DNA of 64,000 nucleotides from Tragulus kanchil. Taxonomy: Eukaryota > Chordata > Mammalia > Artiodactyla > Tragulidae. Below, piece after piece: positions 48,788 to 60,993 of the stretch. The notes under the pieces are model-generated. The model worked only from the letters and a program-made list of their open reading frames with translations. It did not search any database and had not been told where the DNA came from. A program made the position numbers and the translations under genes. Numbering within the stretch: the stretch's first letter is position 1; each line of letters starts with the position of its first letter. Where the stretch lies: positions 58,303,394-58,367,393 of the forward strand of contig JAIOJX010000006.1 of NCBI GenBank assembly GCA_022376925.1. The letters are read 5' to 3'.

Positions 48788-50961
48788 GCAATTGATAATT
48801 TATAGGATTTTATTTATTCTGTACATTGCTTTGGGTACCATAGTCATTTTGACAATGTTGATTCTTCCAGTCCAAGAACATAGTATATATTTCCATTTGT
48901 TAATGTCATCTTTGATTTATTTTATCAATATCTTATGGTTTTTTGAGTACTTTTTTTTTTTTTTTTTTGGCTTCTTAGGTAGGTGTGTTCCTAGGTATTT
49001 CATTTTGATTCAAGATTGTTTCCTTAATTTCTTGATGATTTTTTATTAGTAGTATGTAAGAATATAAGACATTTCTCTGTGTTAATTTTATATCCCATAG
49101 TCTCACCGAATTCATCAATAAACTCTAATAATCTGGGGGGAGCATCTTAAGGATTTTCTATGTGTAGTACCATGTCATTTCAAAGCAGTGACATTTTTGC
49201 TTCTATTCCAACTTAGACTCTTTTATTTCTAATCCAGATTTCCAAACTATGTTGAATAAAAGCAGTGGGAGTCGGCATCCTTATATTCTTTCTAATCTTA
49301 GAGGAAATAATTTTAAGTTTTCACCATTGAAAAATATTTTTACCATGATTCTGTCATTTGGTTCATTTTATTTACTCATTTCGGTCCAAGTCTTTCTGAC
49401 CGCATGCACTGAGGGATGTCAGACTTCCCTGTTCTTCACCATCTCCCAGAGCTTGCTCAAACTCATGTCCATTGACTCAGTGATACCATCCAACCATCTC
49501 ATCCTCCATAGTCTTTTCCAATAAGTCATCTCTTCTCATCAGGTAGCCAAAGTATTTGAGCTTCAGCTTCAGCATAAGTCCTTTCAATAAATATTTAAGG
49601 TGGATTTCCTTTAGAATTGACTCGTTTGGTCTCTTTGCAGTTCAAGGGAGTCTCAAGAACTTTGTTCAAAACCAAGTGCCTTTTCTAAGGCACTCAGTCT
49701 TCTTTATGGTCCAACTCTCACTTCCATACTTGATCACTGGGAAAAGCATGGCTTTGACTATACAGACTTCTGTCAGCAAAGTGATGTTTCTAATTTTAAA
49801 TTTGCTGTCTATATTTGTCATAGCTTTTCTTCCAAGAAACAAGTGAATTTGTCACCATCCTCAGTGATTTTGGAGCCCAAGAAAATGAAATGTGTCTATG
49901 CTTTGCAATTGATAATTTATAGGATTTTATTTATTCTGTACATTGCTTTGGGTACCATAGTCATTTTGACAATGTTGATTCTTCCAGTCCAAGAACATAG
50001 TATATATTTCCATTTGTTAATGTCATCTTTGATTTATTTTATCAATATCTTATGGTTTTTTGAGTACTTTTTTTTTTTTTTTTGGCTTCTTAGGTAGGTG
50101 TGTTCCTAGGTATTTCATTTTGATTCAAGATTGTTTCCTTAATTTCTTGATGATTTTTTATTAGTAGTATGTAAGAATATAAGACATTTCTCTGTGTTAA
50201 TTTTATATCCCATAGTCTCACCGAATTCATCAATAAACTCTAATAATCTGGGGGGAGCATCTTAAGGATTTTCTATGTGTAGTACCATGTCATTTCAAAG
50301 CAGTGACATTTTTGCTTCTATTCCAACTTAGACTCTTTTATTTCTAATCCAGATTTCCAAACTATGTTGAATAAAAGCAGTGGGAGTCGGCATCCTTATA
50401 TTCTTTCTAATCTTAGAGGAAATAATTTTAAGTTTTCACCATTGAAAAATATTTTTACCATGATTCTGTCATTTGGTTCATTTTATTTACTCATTTCGGT
50501 CCAAGTCTTTCTGACCGCATGCACTGAGGGATGTCAGACTTCCCCTGTTCTTCACCATCTCCCAGAGCTTGCTCAAACTCATGTCCATTGACTCAGTGAT
50601 ACCATCCAACCATCTCATCCTCCATAGTCTTTTCCAATAAGTCATCTCTTCTCATCAGGTAGCCAAAGTATTTGAGCTTCAGCTTCAGCATAAGTCCTTT
50701 CAATAAATATTTAAGGTGGATTTCCTTTAGAATTGACTCGTTTGGTCTCTTTGCAGTTCAAGGGAGTCTCAAGAACTTTGTTCAAAACCAAGTGCCTTTT
50801 CTAAGGCACTCAGTCTTCTTTATGGTCCAACTCTCACTTCCATACTTGATCACTGGGAAAAGCATGGCTTTGACTATACAGACTTCTGTCAGCAAAGTGA
50901 TGTTTCTAATTTTAAATTTGCTGTCTATATTTGTCATAGCTTTTCTTCCAAGAAACAAGTG
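48788..50961. repeat. Tandem duplication Q (period ~1116)
   Basis: Copy 1 is 48788-49844 and copy 2 is 49905-50961. It spans the L1/BovB border. The spacer 49845-49904 matches the true 50962-51040 with a block missing. Confidence 0.95.
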
Positions 50962-51590
50962 ATTTTTAATTTCGTGGCTGCAGTCACCATCCTCAGTGAT
51001 TTTGGAGCCCAAGAAAATGAAATGTGTCTCTATTTTGTTTGCTCATCTATTTCCATGAAGTTCTGGGACTGGATGCCATGATCTTTCATTTTTGATCGTT
51101 GAGGTTTAGGCCATCTTTTTACTCTCCTCTTTCACCTTCATCAAGAGGCTCTTTAGTTCCTCTTTGCTTTCTGCCAAAACGATTGTGTCATCTGCGTATC
51201 TGAGGTTATTGATTTTCTCCCCTCAATCTTAATTCCAGATTCTGTTTCATTGAGGCTGGCATTTCACATGATGTACTCTACATATAAATTGAATAAGCAA
51301 GGAGACAATATACAACCTTGACATACTCATTTCCCAAACTTGAACCAGTCCATTGTTCTATGTTCAGTTCTAACTGTTGCTTCTTGTCCTGCATAGAGGT
51401 TTTGCAGAAACCAGTTAGGGTGGTCTAGTATTCCCGTCTCTTTCAGAATTTCCCAACGTTTGTTGTAATCTACACAGTCAAAGGCTTTAGCATAGTCAGT
51501 GAGTAGATATGAGTGGTAGCATAGTCAGAAGTAGATGTTTTTCTGGATGTTTTCCATGATGTTTCTATGATCCAACATATGTTGATATTT
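49371..51590 (-). mobile_element. BovB 3' half, middle element of the nest
   Basis: Antisense BovB from the tail ('TTTCGGTCCAAGTCTTTCTG') to RT ('TGTGTCATCTGCGTATCTGA', i.e. the YADDT region, near 51185). It is cut by the young L1 at 51590 and its last ~35 bases resume at 60994 ('GACCTCTGGTTCCTCTCCC'). Confidence 0.8.
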
Positions 51591-53546
51591 GCTCTTTAAA
51601 TTTCTTTTTAAAAAAAATTCTTTATTTTAAAGGTTTTACAGAGTTTTGTTGTTCACTGACATGTATGTTCCCAGATCAGCCATATGCATATCCCTGGACC
51701 CCTTTCCCCCCAGTTTCCCCCATTCCACCCCTCTGGACCATCGACCCAAGTCATTGTGAACACTCTTATTCCCATAACACAATGACAATAGCTATCTTTT
51801 CCACACATGACAGTATAGGTTTTCATGTTACTCCCTCCATGCCTCCCCCTCCCTATTTCTTCCCTACTATGTCCCTATGTCTATGCTCTGTCTGTTTTCC
51901 CATGAGTTCACTGAGTGTGTTATCAAGACAATCCTACTAAATTCCATATATGTCTGTTAGTATACTGTATTTGTCTACTCTTTTATACTTACTTCACTTT
52001 TTATGATAAGTTCTAGCTCAGGCCACCTCATTAGTAATGAGTCCTCTGCATTTCTTTTAACAGCTGAGTAGTATTCCATTGTATATATGGACCAGAGCTT
52101 CTGTATCCATTCATTCCTTGATGGACATCTAGGCTGCTTACATGTTCTGGCTATTGTATAGAGAGCTGCAATGCACATTAGGGTGCAGGTGCTTCTTTCA
52201 GTTTTGATTTCATCTGGATATAAGTCTAAGAGTGGGATTGCTGGGCCATAAGGTGCTTCTATTTTTCGTTTTTTAAAAAATCTCCATGCTGTTTTCTATA
52301 GAGGCTGTGTCAATCTACATTCACACCAGCAATGCAAGAGGGTTCCCTTTTCTCCGCACCCTCTCCAGCATTTATTGTCTGTAGATTTGTTGATGATGGC
52401 CATTCTGACGGGTGTGAGGTGATATCTCATTGTAGTTTTGATTTGAATTTCAATAAATGTTCAGTTCTAACTGTTGCTTCTTGTCCTGCATAGAGGTTTT
52501 GCAGAAACCAGTTAGGGTGGTCTAGTATTCCGTCTCTTTCAGAATTTCCCAACGTTTGTTGTAATCTACACAGTCAAAGGCTTTAGCATAGTCAGTGAGT
52601 AGATATGAGTGGTAGCATAGTCAGAAGTAGATGTTTTTCTGGATGTTTTCCATGATGTTTCTATGATCCAACATATGTTGATATTTGCTCTTTAAATTTC
52701 TTTTTAAAAAAAATTCTTTATTTTAAAGGTTTTACAGAGTTTTGTTGTTCACTGACATGTATGTTCCCAGATCAGCCATATGCATATCCCTGGACCCCTT
52801 TCCCCCCAGTTTCCCCCATTCCACCCCTCTGGACCATCGACCCAAGTCATTGTGAACACTCTTATTCCCATAACACAATGACAATAGCTATCTTTTCCAC
52901 ACATGACAGTATAGGTTTTCATGTTACTCCCTCCATGCCTCCCCCTCCCTATTTCTTCCCTACTATGTCCCTATGTCTATGCTCTGTCTGTTTTCCCATG
53001 AGTTCACTGAGTGTGTTATCAAGACAATCCTACTAAATTCCATATATGTCTGTTAGTATACTGTATTTGTCTACTCTTTTATACTTACTTCACTTTTTAT
53101 GATAAGTTCTAGCTCAGGCCACCTCATTAGTAATGAGTCCTCTGCATTTCTTTTAACAGCTGAGTAGTATTCCATTGTATATATGGACCAGAGCTTCTGT
53201 ATCCATTCATTCCTTGATGGACATCTAGGCTGCTTACATGTTCTGGCTATTGTATAGAGAGCTGCAATGCACATTAGGGTGCAGGTGCTTCTTTCAGTTT
53301 TGATTTCATCTGGATATAAGTCTAAGAGTGGGATTGCTGGGCCATAAGGTGCTTCTATTTTTCGTTTTTTAAAAAATCTCCATGCTGTTTTCTATAGAGG
53401 CTGTGTCAATCTACATTCACACCAGCAATGCAAGAGGGTTCCCTTTTCTCCGCACCCTCTCCAGCATTTATTGTCTGTAGATTTGTTGATGATGGCCATT
53501 CTGACGGGTGTGAGGTGATATCTCATTGTAGTTTTGATTTGAATTT
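51360..53546. repeat. Tandem duplication R (period ~1096)
   Basis: Copy 1 is 51360-52450 and copy 2 is 52457-53546. It contains the BovB/L1 insertion border, so the duplicated unit is younger than, or independent of, that insertion. Junction shares a few bases (ATTT.AA). Confidence 0.95.
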
Positions 53547-53571
53547 CTCTAATAAGAAGTGAGGTTGAGCA

Positions 53572-54078
53572 TCATTTCAAGTGCTTTTGGGCCATCTGTA
53601 TGTCCTCTTTGGAGAGGAGTCTCTTTAGATCATCTTCCCATTGTTGGATTGGATTGTTCGTTTTTCCCGTGCTGAGTTGTCTGAGTTGCTTGTAGATTTT
53701 GGAGATGAATTCTTTGTCTGTTGTTTCATTTGCTATGATTTTCTCCCACTCTGTGGGGTGTCTGTTCAGCGTTATTGTCATTTCTTTTGCTGTACAAAAG
53801 CTTTTAAGTTTCATGAGGTCCCACATGTTCATTTTTCTTTTCAGTTCTGCTATTTTAGTTGGTGGGTCAGAGAAGATCTTGCTTTGATTGATGTCCTTGA
53901 GGGTTTTGCCTATATTCTCCTCTAAGAGTTTCAGGGTTTCTGGTCTTCCATTTAGATCTTTAATCCATTTTGAGTTGATCTTTGTGTATGGTATCAGGGA
54001 ATGTTCCAACTTCATTTTGTGCACGTAGCTGTCCAATTTTCTCAGCACCACTTGTTGAAGAGGCGGTCTTTGTCGCAT
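53572..54078 (-). pseudogene. L1 ORF2p C-terminal region
   Basis: Continues ORF2 after a frameshift: '[20 protein letters not shown]', '[19 protein letters not shown]' and 'IQMAQKHLK' are typical of the L1 C-terminal segment. The rest reaches 3' into 53274-53071 with 'IQKLWSIYTMEYYSAVKRN'. Confidence 0.85.
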
Positions 54079-56744
54079 TTTATACTTTCTCCTCCTTTGT
54101 CAAAAATAAGGTATCCATAGGTGCGTGGGTTTCTCTCAGGGTTCTCTATCTTGTTCCATTGATTTATAGTGCTATTTTTGTGCCAGTACCATACTGTCTT
54201 GTTGACTGTTGCTTTGTAGTATAGTCTGAGGTTAGGAAGTCTGATTTCTCTGGCTCCATTCTTCTTTCTCAGGATTGCTGTGGCTATTTGAGGTCTTTCT
54301 TGTTTCTGTATGAACTGTGTTATCCTTTGGTCTAGTTCTGTGAAAAATGTCAATGGTAGTTGGATAGGTATTGCATTGAATCTGTAGATAATATTTGGTA
54401 GCACGGTCATTTTCACAATATTGATTCTTCCGACCCAGAAGCATGGAATATCTCTCCATCTGTTTAAGTCTTCTTTAAATTCTCTCATGAGTGTCTTGTA
54501 ATTTTCTGTGTACAATTCTTTTGTTTCTTTGGGTAGGTTTATTCCTAGATATTTGATCCTTTTGGTTGCAATCGTGAAGGGGACTGCCTCTTTGATTTCA
54601 TTTTCTGATTTTTCATTGTTTGTGTGTAGGAATGCCAGTGATTTCTGTGTGTTGACTTTGTATCCTGCGACTTGGCTGATATCCTTGATTAGCTCTAGTA
54701 GCTTTGTAACCGTGTCTTTGGGATTTTCTATGTATAATATCATGTTGTCTGCAAAAACAGAGAGCTTGACTTCTTCCTTTCCAATCTGGATTTCTTTGAT
54801 TTCTTTCTCTTCTCTTATTGCTTCCAGGACTATGTGGAATAGTAGTGGTGAGAGTGGACACCCTTGTCTTGTTCCTGATCTTAGAGGGAATGCTTTCAGT
54901 TTTTCACTGTAGAGAATGATGTTCGCTGTGGGCTTCTCATATATGGCTTTTATTATGTTGAGATAGGTTCCTTCTCTTCCCATTTTCTGAAAAGTTTTTA
55001 TCATAAATGGATGGTGTACTTTGTCGAAGGCTTTACCTGCATCTATTGAGATGATCGTGTGGTTTTTGTCTCTCAATTTGTTGATATGGTGTATCACACT
55101 GTTTGATTTGCAGATATTGAAGAATACTTGCATGCCTGGGATGAACCTGACTTGATCATGATGTATGAGTTTTTTGATGTGTCGTTGAATTCTGTTTGCT
55201 AGGATTTTGTTGAAGAGGCTGTCTTTGTCCCATTTTATAGTTTCTCCTCCTTTGTCAAAAATAAGGTATCCATAGGTGCGTGGGTTTCTCTCAGGGTTCT
55301 CTATCTTGTTCCATTGATTTATAGTGCTATTTTTGTGCCAGTACCATACTGTCTTGTTGACTGTTGCTTTGTAGTATAGTCTGAGGTTAGGAAGTCTGAT
55401 TTCTCTGGCTCCATTCTTCTTTCTCAGGATTGCTGTGGCTATTTGAGGTCTTTCTTGTTTCTGTATGAACTGTGTTATCCTTTGGTCTAGTTCTGTGAAA
55501 AATGTCAATGGTAGTTGGATAGGTATTGCATTGAATCTGTAGATAATATTTGGTAGCACGGTCATTTTCACAATATTGATTCTTCCGACCCAGAAGCATG
55601 GAATATCTCTCCATCTGTTTAAGTCTTCTTTAAATTCTCTCATGAGTGTCTTGTAATTTTCTGTGTACAATTCTTTTGTTTCTTTGGGTAGGTTTATTCC
55701 TAGATATTTGATCCTTTTGGTTGCAATCGTGAAGGGGACTGCCTCTTTGATTTCATTTTCTGATTTTTCATTGTTTGTGTGTAGGAATGCCAGTGATTTC
55801 TGTGTGTTGACTTTGTATCCTGCGACTTGGCTGATATCCTTGATTAGCTCTAGTAGCTTTGTAACCGTGTCTTTGGGATTTTCTATGTATAATATCATGT
55901 TGTCTGCAAAAACAGAGAGCTTGACTTCTTCCTTTCCAATCTGGATTTCTTTGATTTCTTTCTCTTCTCTTATTGCTTCCAGGACTATGTGGAATAGTAG
56001 TGGTGAGAGTGGACACCCTTGTCTTGTTCCTGATCTTAGAGGGAATGCTTTCAGTTTTTCACTGTAGAGAATGATGTTCGCTGTGGGCTTCTCATATATG
56101 GCTTTTATTATGTTGAGATAGGTTCCTTCTCTTCCCATTTTCTGAAAAGTTTTTATCATAAATGGATGGTGTACTTTGTCGAAGGCTTTACCTGCATCTA
56201 TTGAGATGATCGTGTGGTTTTTGTCTCTCAATTTGTTGATATGGTGTATCACACTGTTTGATTTGCAGATATTGAAGAATACTTGCATGCCTGGGATGAA
56301 CCTGACTTGATCATGATGTATGAGTTTTTTGATGTGTCGCTGAATTCTGTTTGCTAGGATTTTGTTGAGGATCTTGGCATCTAAGTTCATTACTGAAATT
56401 GGCCTGTAATATTCCTTATTTGTATTGTCTTTGCCTGGTTTGGGTATCAGGGTGATGATGGCCTCGTAGAATGTGTTTGGAAGTTTTCCTTCCTGTGCAG
56501 TTTTTTGGAAGAGTTTTAGAAGGACAGGCATTAACTCTTCTTGAAATGTTTGGTAGAATTCGACTGTGAAACCCTCTGGCCCTGGGCTTTTATTTTGGGG
56601 TAGATTTTTAATCACAAATTCGATTTCTGAGCTTGTGATTGGGTTGTTCAAAGTTTCTGTTTCTTCCTGGCTCAGTCTTGGGAGATTAATCTTTCCCAAG
56701 AAACTGTCCATTTCTTCCGGATTGTCCAGATTGTTTGTTGCCAT
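54042..56744 (-). pseudogene. L1 ORF2p RT region, internally duplicated in frame
   Basis: A 900-codon open frame holding the RT domain twice, because duplication S is 1155 bp (385 codons) and preserves frame. Each unit has '[15 protein letters not shown]', '[20 protein letters not shown]' and '[16 protein letters not shown]'. The catalytic FADD is FADN in both, which should abolish reverse transcription. The N-terminal linker to the endonuclease is frameshifted (56766-57029) and the C-terminal part continues in another frame from 54078. Confidence 0.9.
54052..56361 (-). repeat. Tandem duplication S (period 1155)
   Basis: Copy 1 is 54052-55206 and copy 2 is 55207-56361 (plus coordinates). The ends share TTGTTGA. 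The first bases of copy 1 differ from copy 2 at a few sites (e.g. GCGGTC versus GCTGTC). Confidence 0.95.
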
Positions 56745-57134
56745 AGAGTAGTTCAGAATAGTCTTTTAGAATCCTTTGGATTTCTGCATTATCTGTTGTA
56801 ATGTCTCCTTTTTCATTTTTGATTTTGTTGATCTGGTTCTTCTCTCTCTTTCTCTTGATGAGTCTGGCCAGTGGCTTGTCAATTTTGTTACTTTTTTGAA
56901 AAACCAGCTTTTTGTTTTATTTATCTTTACTATTGTTTCCTTCATTTCTTTCTCATTTATTTCTGCTCTGATCTTTATGATTTCTCTTCCTCTGCTGGCT
57001 TTGGGGTGTTTTTGTTCTTCTTTTTCCAATTTTTTAAAGCGTAGATTTAGGTAATCTGCTTCATATTTTCCTAGTTTTTTTAGGTAGGATTGTAATGCTA
57101 TAAATTTCCCTCTTAGAACTGCTTTTGCGGTATC

Positions 57135-58007
57135 TCATAGGTTTTGCATGGTCGTATGTTCATTGTCATTTTCTTCTAGGAATTTTAAAATTTCTCCTTT
57201 GATTTCCACAGTAATCAGTTGGTTTTTTAGGTATGTGTTGTTTAATCTCCAATCTCCATGTGTTTGTATTTTTACGGTTTTTTTTTTTTTCCTGTAGTTG
57301 ATCACTAGTCTCATTGCATTGTGTTCCGAGAAGATGGTTGATAGAATTTCAGTTTTCTTGAATTGACTAAGGTTTGATTTGTGGCCCAAGATGTGGTCTA
57401 TCCTGGAGAATGTTCCATGAGCACTTGAGAAGAAAGTGTATTCTTCTACTTTTGGCTGGAAGTTACTAAAGATATCGATGAGGTCCATCTTTTCTAGTGT
57501 GGCACTTAAGGCTTGTGTTTCTTTCTTAAATTTCTGTTTGGATGATCTGTCCAAAGGAGTGAGAGGGGTGTTAAAGTCTTCTACTGTTGCTGTGTTATTG
57601 TTGATTTCTTCTTTTATGTCTGAAAGTGCCTGTCTTATGTATTGAGGTGCCCCTGTGTTGGATGCAAAGATATTTATGACTGTTATGTCTTCCGCTTGGA
57701 TTGATCCCTTAATAATGATGTAGTGACCTGCCTTGTCTCTTAGAATCTTCTTTACTTTAAAGTCTATTTTGTCTGATATGAGGATTGCTACTCCAGCTTT
57801 CTTTTGATTTCCATTTGCATGGAATATCTTTTTCCAGCCTCTCACTTTCAGTCTGCGAGTGTCTCTAGGTCTGAAGTGGGTCTCTTGTAAACAGCATATA
57901 TATGGGTCTTGCTTCTGGATCCATTCAGCCAGCTTGTGTCGTTTGGTTGGAACATTTAGTCCATTTACGTTCAGAGTAATTAATGATACGAATGTTCCTA
58001 TTGCCAT
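57135..58007 (-). pseudogene. L1 ORF2p endonuclease domain
   Basis: 290 codons from MAIGTFVSLITLNVNGLN, 54 nt after ORF1. Shows the APE-like motifs 'CLQETHF' and 'TFSRIDHILGHK'. The usual VGDFNTPL reads VEDFNTPL: the catalytic D/N remain but the preceding Gly is Glu. The frame ends at a TGA (57135-57137) where Trp is expected ('QNLWD'). In an active element this domain nicks TTTT/A targets. Confidence 0.85.
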
Positions 58008-58061
58008 CTTCTTAGAAATTTGGGGTTTGATTTGTAAGACTTCTCATACTCTATTTATTGA

Positions 58062-58955
58062 CTATATCAGGCCCTTTAACACTTGTTGTAGGGTTGGTTT
58101 TGTGGTACAGAATTCTTTCAGTTTTTGTCTGTCTGAGAAGCTTTTGACTTCTCCATCAATTCTGAATGAAATTCTTGCTGGGTAGAGAATTCTCGGTTGG
58201 AGGTTATTCTCTTTTAGCCATTTAAATGTGTCCTGCCATTCTCTTCTGGCCTGCAGGGTTTCTGTTGAGAGATCCGCAGTTAGACGTATGGGGTTTCCTT
58301 TATATGTTATTTGTTGTTTGCTTCTAGCTGCTTTTAGTAATCTCTCTTTATATTTAGTCTGTGTTAGTTTGAGCAGAATGTGCCTTGGTGTATTTCTTCT
58401 GGGGTTTATCCTGTATGGAACTCTTTGTGCTTCTTGGACTTGGTTAACTATTTCCTTTCCCATGCTGGGGAAGTTTTCCACTATAACCTCTTCAAGAATT
58501 TTTTCGTAACCTTTCTTTCCCTCTTCTTCCTCTGGAACTCCTATAATTCTAATGTTGGTGTGTTTGATATTGTCCCATAGGTCTCAAATGCTATCCTCAG
58601 TTCTTTTAATTCTTTTGGCTTTGTTCTGTTCCTCACCAGTTATTTCCACCAGTCTATCTTCCAGCTCACTTATGCGTTCTTCTGCCTCTGATACTCTTCT
58701 GTTGAGACCTTCTATAGTATTTTTGAGTTTAGCAATTGAGTTGGTGGTCTCTATTTGCTTATTTTTCATTTCTTGCATGTCTCTTCTGAAAGCACTAATT
58801 TCTTCTAATATTTTGTTTTTGGTGTTTTGCATCCTCATTAGTATAGCTTTTCTGAATTCTCTTTCAGATAGTTTGTTTATCTCCTCCTCTGTCATTTGAA
58901 GCGGTGTTTCTCTAGCTTGGTCCTTCATTTGTGCAGCGTTTCTCTGATGTTTCAT
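58062..58955 (-). pseudogene. L1 ORF1p, one nonsense codon
   Basis: 297-codon frame beginning MKHQRNAAQMK. Residues ~1-120 are a heptad-rich coiled coil ('NSIAKLKNTIEGLNRRVSE'), then an RRM-like part and C-terminal domain with 'NPRRNTPRHILLK' and 'LTADLSTETLQARREW'. ORF1p is the trimeric RNA-binding chaperone of L1. A single in-frame TGA at 58584-58586 replaces what is probably an Arg CGA codon, a typical CpG change; the remaining frame is open to the stop at 58062. Confidence 0.85.
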
Positions 58956-60993
58956 TATTAGGTTAATTGTTGTTTCTTTGTGTGTGTCTGTGTGTGTGGA
59001 GTTCCTTTTCCCAGCAGGCTTCTTGGTTGAATTCTCCCTTCCTTTGGGTTTCTGTCCTTGTAGAAGGGTTCCGTGATTTGTGTCTTAGGTGTTGTTAGGT
59101 CTTGTTTACAGGTGAACAATCTCTAGTGTTGCATGTTCTTTGATAGTGTGAGGTCTTGGAATCAGGGCTTCTGCTCCGAGGATCCTTGTTTTTATGTTTT
59201 GTCATGGGGTGAAGGCTCTATGTCTGGTTTGCTATGGTGTTCCGTGATATTAGTTCAAATACTAGCATCTGAGCAACAAGAGGTGCATCCCTGATGGGTG
59301 ACAGTCATAAAAGCATGCAGATGTTTTCTAACATTGTCGTAAGATATACACACATACACAGCAATAAGCACATCTAACCAGTCTTACAGAGATAACGCAT
59401 AGAAAATTCTTCTGGCAAACCACACAATCAAAGATGATACTTGCCCGTTCAGCTCTGAATTAATTAAAATAGTGCCTGGAAAAATGGATCCAGGACAAGA
59501 TCCTGGCTTGGACTATTTCAATGAAAGCAATTTTTAGCTAAGACATGTGTTGTAGGTGAGGAAGAGGAGAGTGTATGGGTAATGAGAAGGAATAGATTCG
59601 TCTTTGAAGGATTTTATAGTGTTAGGTAGCCAAGATTATTGTGTTGTATTGTTTAGTGCAGCTGGAAGAGAATAGTGGAGACAGGAAGGTAGGAAAGATT
59701 TATCTAGAGGATAGTGGTAGATAGGAGAAAGTTTTACATTTAGAACATAGAAGGAAGAAGCGGTGGCAAAGCAGAAAGAAAATTAGAAATTTCCAAGAAT
59801 TAAAATTAAAAATAAAATTAAAAACTGAAAATCAAAAAAAAAGAAAAAAAGGAAATTAAAAAATTGAGAAGGGAAGAAAAGCTTAATAAGAAGAGAAAAA
59901 AAACAAACAAACAAACAAAAAAGAAACCCAAACCTTACCAATCAATCGAATAAACAAAGCCATCCACAACAAATAAACAAACAAAAATAGCTAAATACTG
60001 TCCCTGGTTTTTATCTTTTCATCTGCCTGATGGAAACCAATCTGCTCTCAATAGTGACCTCTTGATAACATAATCTTTCCCTTACAGCACCGGTTGCTAT
60101 GGTTTCTTTTTTTGTTTTCAGCAAAACAAAGGCTTTGTTGCGAGCTCAGGTGCTGGCTGGAGCCGTGGGCTGATCCCAGTCTGTCCGGTAGCAGGCCACG
60201 GTGTGTGCAGTCCTGTGCTGGAAGTGGGGCGCCCTGACTCTACGGCGCACTCACTGGTAGCCTCCAATCCCTGCTCTTCTCCCAGGTTCCTTCGCTGCGG
60301 CTTCAGCTCTGGAGGTGCACGGGCTCCTCTGCCGTTGGTGCGTGCGCACTGCTGGTTAAGCGTCCATGTCCCAAAGGTGGGCACGAGCTTTCCCGTCTGG
60401 CTCGAGCCGGGTCCCTGGTCAGCAATCCATAGGCGACTTCCCCTCTCCATTCAGCAAGCCCCCCACTAGGAGTGTTTGAACTTACCCATTGCCAGGCTCA
60501 AAGTCGCGATTTTCACCCGGCCAAGTGGCGCGATTTTCTTTTTGCGCTGGGCGCTACCTGTCTGTCTCTATGCAGGTCTCTAGGCAGCACTCCATGGGGA
60601 ACTTCATAACTGCATTCCACTTGCCCCCACTCCAGTATCTTATCTTTGCAGTGTCTTAATTTCTGCCAGTGATCCAGCCGGATTTTTAGAATTTTCACGC
60701 TGAGCACTGCCTTCTCTCCCCTGGACGCTCTGCTCAGGCTCTCTTTTAAGGCACTTCCTAGTGCGCACTCTTCTGGTCCGGCGTGGGGGTTAGGATAGAG
60801 AATTCTCAGAACAGAAGCTCCGGGAAAGTTCTGGCTGTTCGCTCTTCAACCCTTGCAGACCTAAGGAGTTCTTTTGTCTTCTAGCGCTGGTTTGTTGTTG
60901 ATGTTTCCTTTCTTGATTAGTTCTGGTGATTCCGTTGGGGAGCTGGTGAAATCTTCCCCTCATTCCTCCACCATCTTGGCACCCCCCCCCTTC
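58956..60993 (-). promoter_or_regulatory. L1 5' UTR / internal promoter
   Basis: GC- and CpG-rich, especially 60118-60985, in contrast to the AT-rich surroundings. The extreme 5' end carries 'GCCAAGATGG' on the minus strand, resembling a YY1 site as in L1 promoters. A polypurine A-rich stretch lies at 59800-59925. Confidence 0.7.

Larger units (their letters stand above)
44866..49370 (-). mobile_element. Old antisense L1, outer element of the nest
   Basis: Antisense L1 3' end and ORF2 C-terminal part: 'CCCAGCAATGGGAATGCTGG' near 44888, 'TTTTCTCCCATTTTAAAGG' near 45310. It stops at about 49370 where BovB begins and resumes at about 61031 in the expected ORF2 order. Bov-tA is inserted at 46937. 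Duplications O, P and Q inflate it. Confidence 0.8.
51591..60993 (-). mobile_element. Young ruminant L1, near full length
   Basis: Antisense L1 with 3' UTR (51600-52000), ORF2 (53500-58007), ORF1 (58062-58955) and a 5' UTR ending at 'GGTGCCAAGATGGTGGAGG' (reverse of 60964-60982). Removing duplications R and S gives about 7.1 kb. A 15-base target duplication, CATATGTTGAYATTT, lies at 51576-51590 and 60994-61008. Nonsense and frameshift changes in both ORFs make it inactive. Confidence 0.9.

Noticed and set aside
54042..56744. 900-codon ORF as a host gene
   Set aside because: Its motifs are L1 ORF2 reverse transcriptase, and its length comes from an in-frame tandem duplication.
60118..60985. 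CpG-rich block as a host promoter island
   Set aside because: It joins directly to the L1 5' end motif and is the L1 internal promoter region.
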